A stretch of 64,000 bases of DNA from Chondrosia reniformis (Eukaryota > Porifera > Demospongiae > Chondrillida > Chondrillidae), in NCBI GenBank assembly GCA_947172415.1, contig OX359199.1, positions 894,001 through 958,000 on the forward strand. Direction: 5' to 3'. Both the position numbers and the translations under genes were made by a program. Below the pieces are notes generated by a model. It saw only the letters and a list, made by a program, of their open reading frames with translations, did no database searches and was not told the DNA's origin. Each line of letters starts with the position of its first letter. Position 1 is the stretch's first letter. Below are positions 43,701-54,100 of the stretch, piece after piece.

Positions 43701-44398
43701 TAACTTAGAAATACAACTGTAAGTACATTTTATAGATAGAATATACATATGTATATGTACACACACTTGGAGGTCTGTCATCTATTCACCTCAAACATAA
43801 TCACTCAACTTATAGTATTTACAAAGAATTACACATGTAGGTACATATGAAAAATCTAATACACCATTTTCCTACATGCTATGCCTATTCTGTAAAAAAG
43901 CCTATAGGGGAACTAAACCTGAAAAGGGCTTTGGATGAAGATACAGGAGTCTTTTCTTCCTTCTTTTCCTTTCTTTCATCTTTCTCTCCACTGGGTCAGA
44001 CAGCCGTTTCTGGGAATTCCACCCTTAATCAGTGATCCTGGGAGTCTTTGTCTTTTTCTTTGTCTTTATCTTGATCTTCTGTGAATCCTTGCCATTTGAA
44101 CTTCTTAGTTTTATCAAAGTGTATCTTGTATTAATTGACATGATAATCTATCCATACGTACTTAATTACATGCATTCCTATACCAAATGCCTGCACACAA
44201 AACAGTATAAATGTATTACCAGACAACTTCCTTTCATGCAGGCCTCCAGAAGCCCCAGATGCTTACAAGTCACTCTTTGAGAGATGCACTTCAACTGAAC
44301 CTTCAGACAGGCCACCCTTCTCTGAGGTCTACCAGCATCTCAGTAAGAGGATGAAGGGCGGCTCCGCAGAGGAATATGACTACAGCATGTACATTTAA
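37768..44398 (+). CDS. Receptor tyrosine pseudokinase
   Basis: Fourteen exons: 37768-37867, 38566-38909, 39353-39437, 39776-40022, 40286-40316, 40456-40662, 41004-41090, 41425-41563, 41805-41889, 42170-42230, 42543-42615, 42925-43156, 43605-43718, 44242-44398. All phases join, giving 653 residues. Order: signal peptide (LFPLLLHLLGFLYLG), Cys-bearing ectodomain of no known family, Pro/Thr-rich stalk (about 181-202), TM at about 218-240, juxtamembrane with YELE and EIYDEVDIL, then a tyrosine-kinase-type domain (about 345-635). Kinase landmarks retained: Lys381 (VVAK), HDNIVAMLG, ELMEYGDLQTFLR, Asn484, WKAPE, DVWSFGMLLWEMSTYG, RPPFSEV. Landmarks lost: Gly loop (DIDQGTFSKF), HRD is HGA (477-479), DFG is GFP (497-499). 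Catalysis is therefore unlikely; scaffold or co-receptor role is inference. The tail EEYDYSMYI offers tyrosines. Confidence 0.92.
38381..38412. repeat. T-run followed by G-run in intron 1 of the pseudokinase gene
   Basis: About 10 T followed by about 13 G. Rare composition in this AT-rich locus; length may be unreliable in assembly. Confidence 0.7.
41678..41738 (+). ncRNA. Perfect 23-bp intronic hairpin, candidate small-RNA precursor or foldback
   Basis: Bases 41678-41700 pair without mismatch with 41716-41738, loop of 15 nt (GTTGATACATTAAAG). Located in the intron between exons 8 and 9 of the pseudokinase gene, on the sense strand. The 61-nt hairpin with a 23-bp stem has the size of a Dicer substrate. 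The complete lack of mismatches argues equally for a young inverted duplication. Expression is unknown. Confidence 0.4.
42671..42798 (-). other. Hairpin with 25-nt arms and hammerhead-like loop core
   Basis: Arms 42671-42695 and 42774-42798 pair at 24 of 25 positions and are unrelated in sequence to the arms at 28.2 kb. On the minus strand the loop reads CTGATGA, AGACCC-TACATAT-GGGTT, GAAA (42767 down to 42739), so the helix between CTGATGA and GAAA is CCC/GGG here and CC/GG at 28.2 kb. In the intron between exons 11 and 12 of the pseudokinase gene. Confidence 0.5.
43845..44095 (+). repeat. Dispersed repeat family A, most complete copy
   Basis: From TATGAAAAATCTAATACACC through CCTACATGCTATGCCTATTC, AGGGCTTTGGATGAAGATAC, CTCCACTGGGTCAGACAGCC, TTCTGGGAATTCCACCC, CAGTGATCCTGGGAGTC to TTGATCTTCTGTGAATCCTT. 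About 250 bp, non-coding. Serves as the reference for the family in this window. In the last intron of the pseudokinase gene. Confidence 0.85.
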
Positions 44399-45255
44399 CA
44401 TTATATTTCAAATCATTTATTCATTCGCCTCATCACATATCCACTCTCATTACCATAATATAATCAACGAGGCTTGTGTGACCTTATGAACTATTCAAGT
44501 CATTTACCCATATGTAATACGTATATACACATGTATTATATCAATGATACAGACTTTGCTAATTAATGGTACCCAATCTATATACACCCACAAAAGATGT
44601 CAAATGTGTATACAACACAATCTGGTATAAACACTGATATACCTATACATCATTCATACAGTAATTCCTACATACGTACTCATGGTACTGAGGTACTTTA
44701 TATTGGAGATACTTTAATTCTGCAGTGTACCTAATCAAAACTATGACAACATCTACATACGTACGTACAGGTATCATCTAATACACCAATTGTACATATA
44801 CCACAGCAATTGTAATTGTACAAAAAAATGAAAATAAAAAATACAAGATACACTTTGATAAAACTAAGAAGTCCAAATGGCAAGTAATAAGTTACATATT
44901 CCAATTCCATATGTGGAGTCTTTAGCCTTCAGTTGTCCTATATACAGTAAGACATACGTACGTATATAAAGACAAAATGAATTCACAGTTATACAGAGTA
45001 ACAGTATGCAAACATACAGGAGCAGTTTGTAAGTTTTTGTAGGTATAAACGTCTAGCAAACATTCACAAAATGTTCACATATAGTACATATGTATTTAAG
45101 CACCAATTGTGACAAGGCAAAAGTTTTGGAGACATGTCCAATAAGTACGAAAGGGCTATGCAGTTAGCAAGAAGAAACACAATGCACTTATTAAGTATAT
45201 CTCACCTTGCCAACCAATCTCCTACTCCTCCTTTGTGACCGGTACCGACTAGACC
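44399..45255. other. 3' spacer of the pseudokinase gene
   Basis: AT-rich with TACGTA motifs; no gene or notable repeat seen. AAAATAAAAAATAC near 44832 could serve polyadenylation. Confidence 0.4.
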
Positions 45256-46151
45256 CTAAGGAGGTCTGTATCCATCCAGAGAACAGGTCTCTTCTTCAGG
45301 ACACAGTGGAGCCTGTGAGTGAAGAAATACTCTTTGTTAAATATAAAGTAAACAAAATGGGAAAATACATCAACTAATTATCAGTGCAAGGGACCAAGTC
45401 TAGGCATATAGAGGTATGTGAGTCATATTCACAGGTTTACACACAAACATCCCCAATACAAATGATTATAAACTTAAAAACTACATTAGCTGGGGATACT
45501 GCTAAAAAACTACAGATTAAAGTACCTCTTCCCATTGTTGTTCGACTTGAGGGGTATAACTATTAGGAGAGACAATCTCACTGGAATCCCCACTCTCTTC
45601 TTGTCTCAATTCATGGTTAATCTCTTCACTGTCAGTAGGAAGCTACGCACATATGCACATAAAATGGAAGGTTCATTTAATTCTTAAAAGATAAAAATAG
45701 ATTAAATTGCTTTACTGATCTTTCCGACAGTTTATATTTGAGTGTTTAGAGATGTGAGGTGGAGAAAACTCTCAGGGAAAGTCAAAATGTCTGACAATAA
45801 TACTTATCAAACTGTGTCTCTGGGTGCTTAAAGAATCAAAGATTAACCATTCAAAAGATAGGTTTGACATTTAGAAGAAGTCTTCCAACTTACATCTCCA
45901 AGGTTACCAATTACCAAGGTTACCAATCTACCAGTCTATCCCTACCATATCTACACTTACATAGACAACCTGAATAGGCACTAATCTACCTTTAATATTA
46001 ACCTCTACTTAGTAACCTGCAGTCCATCCTTAAGCTGTACATATACAAAATGATAGTACCAATCTAAATTTCAACAATATTTACATCTTAAGCTAGTTAA
46101 ATGGAGAAACAATAGTCAACTAGTACTTACATTCTGGTCATGATCAGCCAT
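45256..46151 (-). CDS. Candidate small acidic peptide, three exons
   Basis: Minus-strand exons 46151-46131 (MADHDQN, donor AAT|GTAAGT), 45642-45526 (39 codons, LPTDSEEINHELRQEESG ... VEQQWEE) and 45312-45256 (APLCPEEETCSLDGYRPP, stop TAG) all join in phase 0 and give 64 residues, rich in Glu/Asp/Ser. The agreement of three phase-0 junctions with normal splice signals is the evidence. I recognise no family. It might be an intrinsically disordered protein or part of a longer gene with missed exons. Confidence 0.42.
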
Positions 46152-46450
46152 TTTTAAAATTACAACATATCTCTATTGTTAAAACCATGCTATGAGAGCA
46201 CACTTAATATGAGACTCAGAACATGACTTGGTATAACTAGTTTTGGAGTTAATGATTGTTCAGTATTTCAGAGTAAACACAAACTTGATTGTTTTGGAAA
46301 TTGCTGTAAAAGTTAAAGTAACTTACTGCCATTTTAAAAATGGCTCCCTATAATTTGATATCAATGTGTTATATACGTAGGTCTGACACACAAACAAAAC
46401 AATAACAATTGTATCCTGTCTTCGCTATCAGGGACAAAGTTAACAAAGTT

Positions 46451-46518
46451 AGTCTGTCTTCTAAGGCATGTTTTTATACCAGTATACTAGTATAAAAACA
46501 TGCCTTAGAAGACAGACT
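46451..46518. repeat. Perfect 29-bp foldback with 10-nt loop
   Basis: Bases 46451-46479 pair exactly with 46490-46518; loop CAGTATACTA. No mismatches, so a recent inverted duplication or a small foldback element. Confidence 0.88.
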
Positions 46519-46540
46519 TGACCACTGGTTGAAATATTCC

Positions 46541-46862
46541 CTCAGTAAGCAGTGCTAATCCAATGGTACTATATTCCCTCAGTAAGCAGTGCTAATCCAA
46601 TGGTACTATATTCCCTCAGTAAGCAGTGCTAATCCAATGGTACTATATTCCCTCAGTAAGCAGTGCTAATCCAATGGTACTATATTCCCTCAGTAGGCAG
46701 TGCTAATCCAATGGTATTATATTCCATTAGTAGGCAGTGCTAATCCAATGGTACTATATTCCATTAGTAGGCAGTGCTAATCCAATGGTACTATATTCCA
46801 TTAGTAGGCAGTGCTAATCCAATGGTACTATATTCCATTAGTAGGCAGTGCTAATCCAATAG
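46541..46862. repeat. Minisatellite, 37-bp unit with GCAGTGCTAATCCAATGG
   Basis: Nine tandem copies of TATTCCCTCAGTAAGCAGTG plus CTAATCCAATGGTACTA. The first five copies read CCCTCAGTAAGC/GGC and the last four CCATTAGTAGGC, which records two phases of expansion. Confidence 0.93.
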
Positions 46863-47054
46863 TGGTTAGGTAATCTCACAGAGGAAATCACTTCACAGAG
46901 TAAAAAGGATAAAACTCTTAAGACCTTCTTCTCTTTGTACAAGCAAGATAGCTATAAATTTAAAGCTTTTCCCAAAATATCAAACTCACTATTTGTTGGG
47001 AGTGTCTCAAAAGAATTTACAGTTTACATTACCAGTTGCATATTCATGGTAGAT

Positions 47055-47240
47055 AAGAATAATCTAACACCTACTCTAAAGTAAACGGCCTTTAGGGAAC
47101 TAGAGCTTTGTATGAGGATACAAGAGTATTCTCCTATTTCTCTTCTTCTCCACTGGGTCAGACAGCTGTTTCTTGGAATTCCACCCTTCCCTGGGAATCT
47201 TTGTCTTCTTGATCTTTTGTGAGTCCTTGGCTCTCTATGG
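47055..47240 (+). repeat. Dispersed repeat family A copy
   Basis: Contains ACTCTAAAGTAAACGGCC, AGAGCTTTGTATGAGGATAC, CCACTGGGTCAGACAGCTGT, GGAATTCCACCCTTCC, GTCTTCTTGATCTTTTGTGA and GTCCTTGGCTCTC. Confidence 0.8.
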
Positions 47241-47419
47241 CCATGGCTAGGCTATACATTATATAAATTAGATTTCATAGATTGACTCAAACAGACCTAC
47301 ATTTCATTTGACCATCAGTTCATCTGTTCATTTCTGACTAATAACAAACTGAAAATGATAAACAAGCCATTGGTGAATCCATAGATTATATATGTCGTAT
47401 ATCTATGATTATATAGACA

Positions 47420-47535
47420 AAGGCAGGCGCGTTCTTGCCCGGATTTCGCCTCGCTCCGTTTGCATAAGGATTCAGGTATATGGTAGCACGTGCTCTTAGA
47501 GTCACGTGATTGTGCAATAATGACGCATAGATTTC
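47420..47535. promoter_or_regulatory. GC-richer patch with two CACGTG boxes and ATGACGCA
   Basis: GGCGCGTTCTTGCCCGGATT near 47428 is followed by AGCACGTGCT (about 47485), GTCACGTGAT (about 47500) and AATGACGCATAG (about 47518). These are E-box and CRE/ATF-type sites in a CpG-containing island. It could be a promoter for the minus-strand peptide gene or an unseen transcript; this is inference from motifs only. Confidence 0.3.
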
Positions 47536-47552
47536 GACTCTTGTATACAATA

Positions 47553-50500
47553 TTACAAATGGCAAGTGGAGCCTGATCTGATGAGAAGAAACAGTAATAG
47601 GGGTGTCCAATACAAGTACATAAAAATACCAAGAAACACAAAACTTTTAAATAAGAAAGAATTAGTTTTCAAAACCACAGAGTAGATTGCTAAACAATGT
47701 GCAAAGACAATGCACAACAGAAGGATAATGCGAGGTACAACTTGTAAGAGAGCGAGGATGAGTTCCAAGTATATCATGGCCTTGTACTTTGGTAACTTTA
47801 GTTGTGTGCTAATCCAATCAGCCAAGTTGAGCAACACGTTAATTGAATCTGATTCAGAATGCATAAGTCCTTGAAACAGTCCACCAGCTGTTACGACACC
47901 ACTGCTTCTGCTTTCCATATTTGGAAACAACCCTTTAATGTGTTCCACTGTAATATTGTACATTTCTGCATACAAAACAAGAGTGATTTTCTTCATGTAA
48001 GTGAGGTAGCCGTGTCTCAATAGACAGGAAAATAACTGTACTTCCATCTTGTGAGGAACATTGAGCTCATACAAAGGATCATATTCATAAGCTGGTACTG
48101 ACCCGAAGAATTTACTGTGGGAAATCTCAAGAAATTTCTTCACATGTGACTGTACAAAATCGTGTTGGTTTTCCCTGAGATAATACATGGACAACTTGTA
48201 ATGAGCTACACGCTGCAAAGCATGTGATTGGTCACATTGCGAGCTCTCATTACTGCTTGCCATCTTGCTCCACCACTTTACAGCACAGTCATAAAAACCC
48301 AGTTCAAAGCAGGTTTGTGCTACCTTTAGTGTAATCAAATGGCCTATGAAAATGTCATACTGTGTTTTGTTAGAAACCTTTAATTTTTGCCCAGGTATGG
48401 TAGAAAGATAAAAAAAGTAGTTTGAGTAGGGTATTTCAAGGAGTGATTTTGTCAAATAATCTTCTGAAAGAGCTTGATTAAGAAAGTCGGCTTCTATGTC
48501 ACTTTCTTCCTTTCCTGACAGATACACATGTTTACACTCTTCCAATGCACCATTCAGCTTTAGAAAGGTGCTAAACTCATGCATAAACTGAGAGTAAAGG
48601 TGTTTCTGAAGGCCTATACGAAGACTGCAATCAGCAAATGACTCAATTGAATAGCCGCTCAGATAAAGTTTTAAATTATCAAAACTAGTTCTTGAATTTT
48701 CATCAGTCAAATAGCACTTTGAAGCAAGCTGGTGTAGAAAGAGATTTTTAAAATTCTCCGATGAACTATAATTATTAAGAGTTCCTTCGCCTAGCCATTT
48801 ATCAATCATTGCCTTTTCTATGAAACCCATTGTGCAACCTTTGGCAAGTTGCAGTACATTCTCAGCTTGTTGACATCTTCCCAGTAAGATGAGAGTTTCA
48901 GCGACTTTATTGCTCAGACCAAGGAATTTACAGTTATCCTTAAAAGCAACATCTTCTTTGTAAACTTTGTGTAGAAATTTGAGAATGGGCTCCAAGTACA
49001 AATCTATAGGAGAGTGCTTTAATTCAGCCACAATTGAGAGATAAAAGTCAATCAAGTCTTCTTCTTCGATTGGAAAGGCATCTAATTGTTGATACATTAC
49101 CAAAAGATAAACAATGTTATGAAATTCATTCCTAATAATTTCTGATTTTGTTGTCTCATTGCTCTCATGGAATAAACTTATATAGTGATGTGAATAGATG
49201 CCAAAAAATGTTTTTAAAGTGACCTTAACATTTTTCATGTAGGTTTCAGCAAAGCTCCTTAACAGAGAATGCATGTGGTATCTCTCAGCAAGCTCCAAAA
49301 GAGAACGTAAAACCAGTTCATTAACACATCCCTCGTCTTCCACAAGACGCTCAATTATTCCCCATTTTGCTTTATCATCAAATGATCCATGGAAGCGAGA
49401 AGCCACATAAAAGCAACGTTGCTGGGCAAGACTTAGGAAGGAGATGGAAATGTTGATGCAATTATCCAATTGTTCCTGCCGGCTAAAAGTGCTCTTTGTA
49501 TGTCTGCTGATGTTAGCAATAGGATCAGAAGAATTAAGCTTCTCAATGACATCATCAAGAGCTACAGGAGGATACTTAATTAACTTTCCAATTATCAAAA
49601 TAGCCAAAGGAATTCCGCTTGTCTTCTCCAAAATGAGCCTTTGTTTCACAGGATCGATAACTAATCCTTTTGTCACATTTTGAAGCATGCTGAGAGATTC
49701 AGATGAATTCAGAGGCGGCAAATGAATCTGCTCAAACTTACCAGGACCAATAAAGCGATACTGTGTTGTCACAATAATGTGCACATGACCATCAGGTGAC
49801 TTGGGATGGTCAATAAGTTCATCTAAAAAGTTAATAAACTCCTGACGTATTGTGCTATCATTGAGTGTCAGTCGATCAGCATCATTTAATAGTAAAATAC
49901 ATTTTGTACTCAGAGATGATGCCCAATTAAGTACTGTATCCTTCTGGCTGAGCCCTGTAACCTTCATGTCAATATGCTGAATTACCCTTGCAAGAAAGGT
50001 ATCCATCCACTCGATACCAACCAAAGAAATTTCAATTACTTGTGCATTCACTGACAGCTTGTGACCCACAACTATGGCTACGCTAGATTTACCAATTCCA
50101 GGCCCTCCTGTGACTGCTATGATATCCGCATTTTCCTTCATAATAAAGTTGACAAGAGTGTCAACTTCTGTGTGCCTTCCTGTGAAGAATTTAGGAATCC
50201 CGGCCAACTTTGAGGGAGGTACAGGAGAAGTGGGTTTAGTGTACGATGGCACAATGTACTCTGGAAAAGATTGGAAAAGGAAACCGAGAAGAAAAAATAG
50301 GAGAAATGTACAAGCTGAATAGACTGCATCCTTGTACCTACATTCTATAGAAAAATGGATTGTAGTAAATTGGAAATGTTAATGTACCACTAATTAAATG
50401 AATCACCTATCCTAAATAACCACATTAAAGTTTGGCATAAAATGTCATACTATACAACAGTTGAGCTGTGGCTACCTGATATATAGTATGAGTATAGACA

Positions 50501-50962
50501 TTTAAATCATTCTTTGCTTTGTAAAGCATTTTGTCAAAGTAACCTTAGCTTACCATTTCTTGTTTCATTTTCTTCTAAACTACAGGAAGAATCCGTTTCT
50601 TCTTCCTCATAAACTAGCTGCTTAAAGACGTCTTGTAAATACGCATCTTCCTCTAAGCGCTTCACAACTTCTTCGTGAACTTCATGCGCAGCAGAAGTAC
50701 GTCGTAGAACTTCTATAAATGTCTTAAATCTACTCAATCTCTTTGGTTTCAACAAGTACCTAAACAATTTACCATTGGCTTCCTCTTGGCTAAGAACGTT
50801 CCTTATTTCTTCTTGAACGCGATCGCTAATGATTGTCTTATCGTCTACGCCCTGGTACAACTCGTTCAAAATCTTCTTAGAGACCACGTGTTTCAAAAGG
50901 TATTTTAAATGTTTCCTTTTGACGTGTTTGCTCCAACTACCATCATATGGCAACGAAGTCAT
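47553..50962 (-). CDS. CARD-NB-ARC STAND ATPase (NLR/APAF1-like)
   Basis: Two minus-strand exons, 50962-50554 and 50260-47553, join in phase 1 (Glu codon across the junction) and give 1038 residues. Residues about 15-110 form a CARD-like death fold (LKYLLKHVVSKKILNELYQG, FRYLLKPKRLSRFKTFIEVL). The NB-ARC domain has FFTGRHTEVDTL, P-loop GGPGIGKSS (188-196), Walker B CILLLNDADRL (about 257-267), HIIVTTQYRF, LPPLNSSESLSML, the GLPL-type SGIPLA (351-356) and an MHD-type HMHSLL (465-470). The rest is helical solenoid without clear repeats. The last about 60 residues are strongly hydrophobic (IILLLCIVFAHCLAIYSVVL, FVFLGIFMYLYWTPLLLFLL), unusual in this family; a missed 3' intron could create it artificially. 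Likely an oligomerising signalling ATPase of cell death or innate immunity, by family. Confidence 0.88.
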
Positions 50963-51162
50963 TACTTAAGACGAGTCGGTTTCTCGATACCGTAGATACA
51001 CGGCCATTTTAGGGTATGCGGGAATTCCCCCAGTTCCATCCCATGTGTATTTAGAATGACAACAATCGAATCAGTCAATAGAAGTTGATACAAAACTTAT
51101 GAAAATTGTTACTCAGTCAACCAAATTGGTCACTTGTAATTGCATGTGGTAAAAAGAATAAA

Positions 51163-54100
51163 TTAATTAGTTCCTTTTTTCAGATTTTCAATTGCCTCTT
51201 TAGCAACATGCTGTTTTAAACAAATCTTACAGACTACTTTCCTAAAAAAGTCTTTAGTCTGTCCATTGGCCATCATGTCACTAACACAGTAAAGTGGCAC
51301 CGAAGGCAGCAGTATTCCCAGACAAATCCACAAGTTCACTGAAACTGGGAGGAAGGTGGAGACTAGAAAACTTGCTACAAAACCAAATGCATTGGACATT
51401 CTCTGTAAGCAGAACGCTACATCTTGTTTGGGCTTGTCCGTTATAATTCCAATAAGACCTACACAATGTAGAGATGGACACATATAAGACAAACCCTACA
51501 CAATGTAGAGATGGACACATATAAGACAAACCCTACACAATGTAGAGATGGACACATATAAGACAAACCCTACACAATGTAGAGATGGACACATCAGTCA
51601 TTAATTATAGCTCCTTTTTATGGGGATTTAAGTCCTATGATCAGGTTAACAAAATACAGTTTAAACTAATTAGAAACTTCTTAGGACTTAATCGGAATGT
51701 ACCTCTTGACGCTTTAATAGGGGAGATGGGTTGGAAACCTATATCATGTCTGACAAAAATCACATGTATTAAATTTTGGAAAAGACTACACACCCTACAT
51801 AATAATCGTATCACAAAAGCAGTTTTTATTGAAGCATGTAGATTGGCCGAGCAAGGCACCCATAATTGGGTTAGCTCTGTAAATAATTTGTTTTCTAGCT
51901 ACTGGCCCCAATACTCCCCCCCTGCAACACTTGATCTTAACTCTATTGTACATCTTACCACCCAAAGTATCTGTGTTAATTATGATTTACTCTGGTATCA
52001 AAATATTAATAGAATCCCTTATAACTCCAGTTCTGGTGGTAGATTAAATCTTTACCGTAAGATAAAATTTGCTCCCAAGGTAGATAGTTATATAATGAGA
52101 TGTGACAAAGGCAGGAGACGAGTCATCGCTGGTCTACGTACTGGTTGCCTTCCCCTTGCAGTCGAAGTTGGTCGTTACACCTCCATCCCATTTGATCAGA
52201 GGACATGTCAGGTCTGTGCTGGGGGTGAGGTGGAGGACCAAGCACATTTTTTGCTGGATTGTTGTAAACTTAATATTATAAGAAAAGATTTATTTACCTA
52301 CTGTACCAATCTTAATCCCAATTTTACATGTATGTCTCCCTCCACTAAATTACAATATCTTTTAACCTCAGACAATACAAAAGTCATTAATTTTATTTAT
52401 AGAATGTATAATCTTAGACAATCCCTTTTATTCCCATCATAATTTATTGTAAACACCCTCACCAATCTTTTTTGTGACTAATAAGCCAAACCTGGCTGGT
52501 CAGCTTGTATACTGATAGTCACTTTAATAATAATAATATAATATAATATAATATAATATAAGACAAACCCTACCTTGTATATTCTTAAATGCAGAACTAC
52601 TGTATACATACCCATGAACAATCTAACACACTATTTTTAATATGCTACATCTACTTTAGAGTAAAGGCCTATAGGAACTAAACCTAGTTAGAGCTTTGGA
52701 TGAGGATACAAGAGTTTTCTCCTTAATTCTCCATTGGGTCAAAGAGTTTTCTCCTCCTTCTCCACTGGGCCAAAGAGTTTTCTCCTTCTCCTTCTCTTCC
52801 TCTCCATGCAGTGTAATTGCTTTGAAGTATCCACCACATAATGGTTTTAAAATTACATCAAAACCTTATTAAACAATCACCTGAATACATGTGTGTGTGT
52901 GTGTGTGTGTAGTCATAGATACGATATACTAACTTGTCACAACAGTATTAATTGAAGCGTCTGTAACACCAAAGTATGCGGCAGTGAGGAAGACCATGAT
53001 GAAACTGGGTTCTCTCGGCCATAGTATCATAAAGACTATCACCGCAATGTCGCCAAAGTACAAAAAGATTATTATAAATGTTCTTGGAAAGTAGTTGATG
53101 AGTCTCCCCACAAACAAGCTGGTCACTCCACTGCATATACCCCAAACAGTCTGAACAAACCCAACATACCCCACTCCGACACACTCAGACACGTAATACT
53201 GAAAGGAAATGAACGACAATTTGCTCATGCAAGTGTATAAAAACAGTAGATTATAGTTTAATATTTATGTGTTCATACATATCTTTATTACATGCAATCT
53301 TAGAGCAAAAGTTTTCTATTTTAACAGCTAAGAAACCTTTTAGAGGAAATAAGAGCCTCTAGAGAGTATACAAGTTTAAACGTTCCTATAATATTATACA
53401 TATCTTTATTATAGAGCAAGAATTGTCTATTTTAACAACTGAGAAAACTAATAGGAATAAGAGAGTGAAATAAGAGCATCCAGAGAAATAGAATTAAAGA
53501 AATAATAGCCTATAAAGAAATAAGAGACTTAAAGTGAGAAAACAGTGTCTACTTGAGAAGTAAAACCTGGACTTAGAAATTTGCCTTACTGAGATAAAAA
53601 TATTTTAGTGGAAACTTACCTTGTTGAACACTCCCGAGATGAATCCTTGATGATAACCCTGGTAAAAGATTATGCAACAAAGCAATACGTGTTTCCAACT
53701 GATAATAATCTTGTAAAGATTAACAAAGTTTGACTTAAACTCTTTTTTAATCATTTTAATAGATCTTTCTCTATATGCTGTTTCTTCAAGCCTCACTAAA
53801 CCAAAGATTCCAATGAAGACGGCAATAACATCCATCAAAAAGAAGAGTGACATTAGCAAATAAAAAGACCAAATGGGTGTCTCAGATTTAGCATTTAGAG
53901 CACAAGTTTCATCTGTCAAGTTAGCTACAGTCTCGTTTAAAACTGCCCTGTGAAGACCACCTGTCGCTGGGAGCAATACGGCTGAAGACACTAGATTTCC
54001 AAAGACTGCGGACAAGAAAAGGAAGAGAAAAAAGACACCGAAAAAGCGACTTATGTAAATGGACGCTTCCTTCCCTTTAAGAATGGCCACGTTGGTTGCC

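Noticed and set aside
47314..47641. 108-codon minus-strand ORF below the NB-ARC stop
   Set aside because: Different frame from the NB-ARC exon, no domain, and overlaps the last codons and 3' region of that gene.
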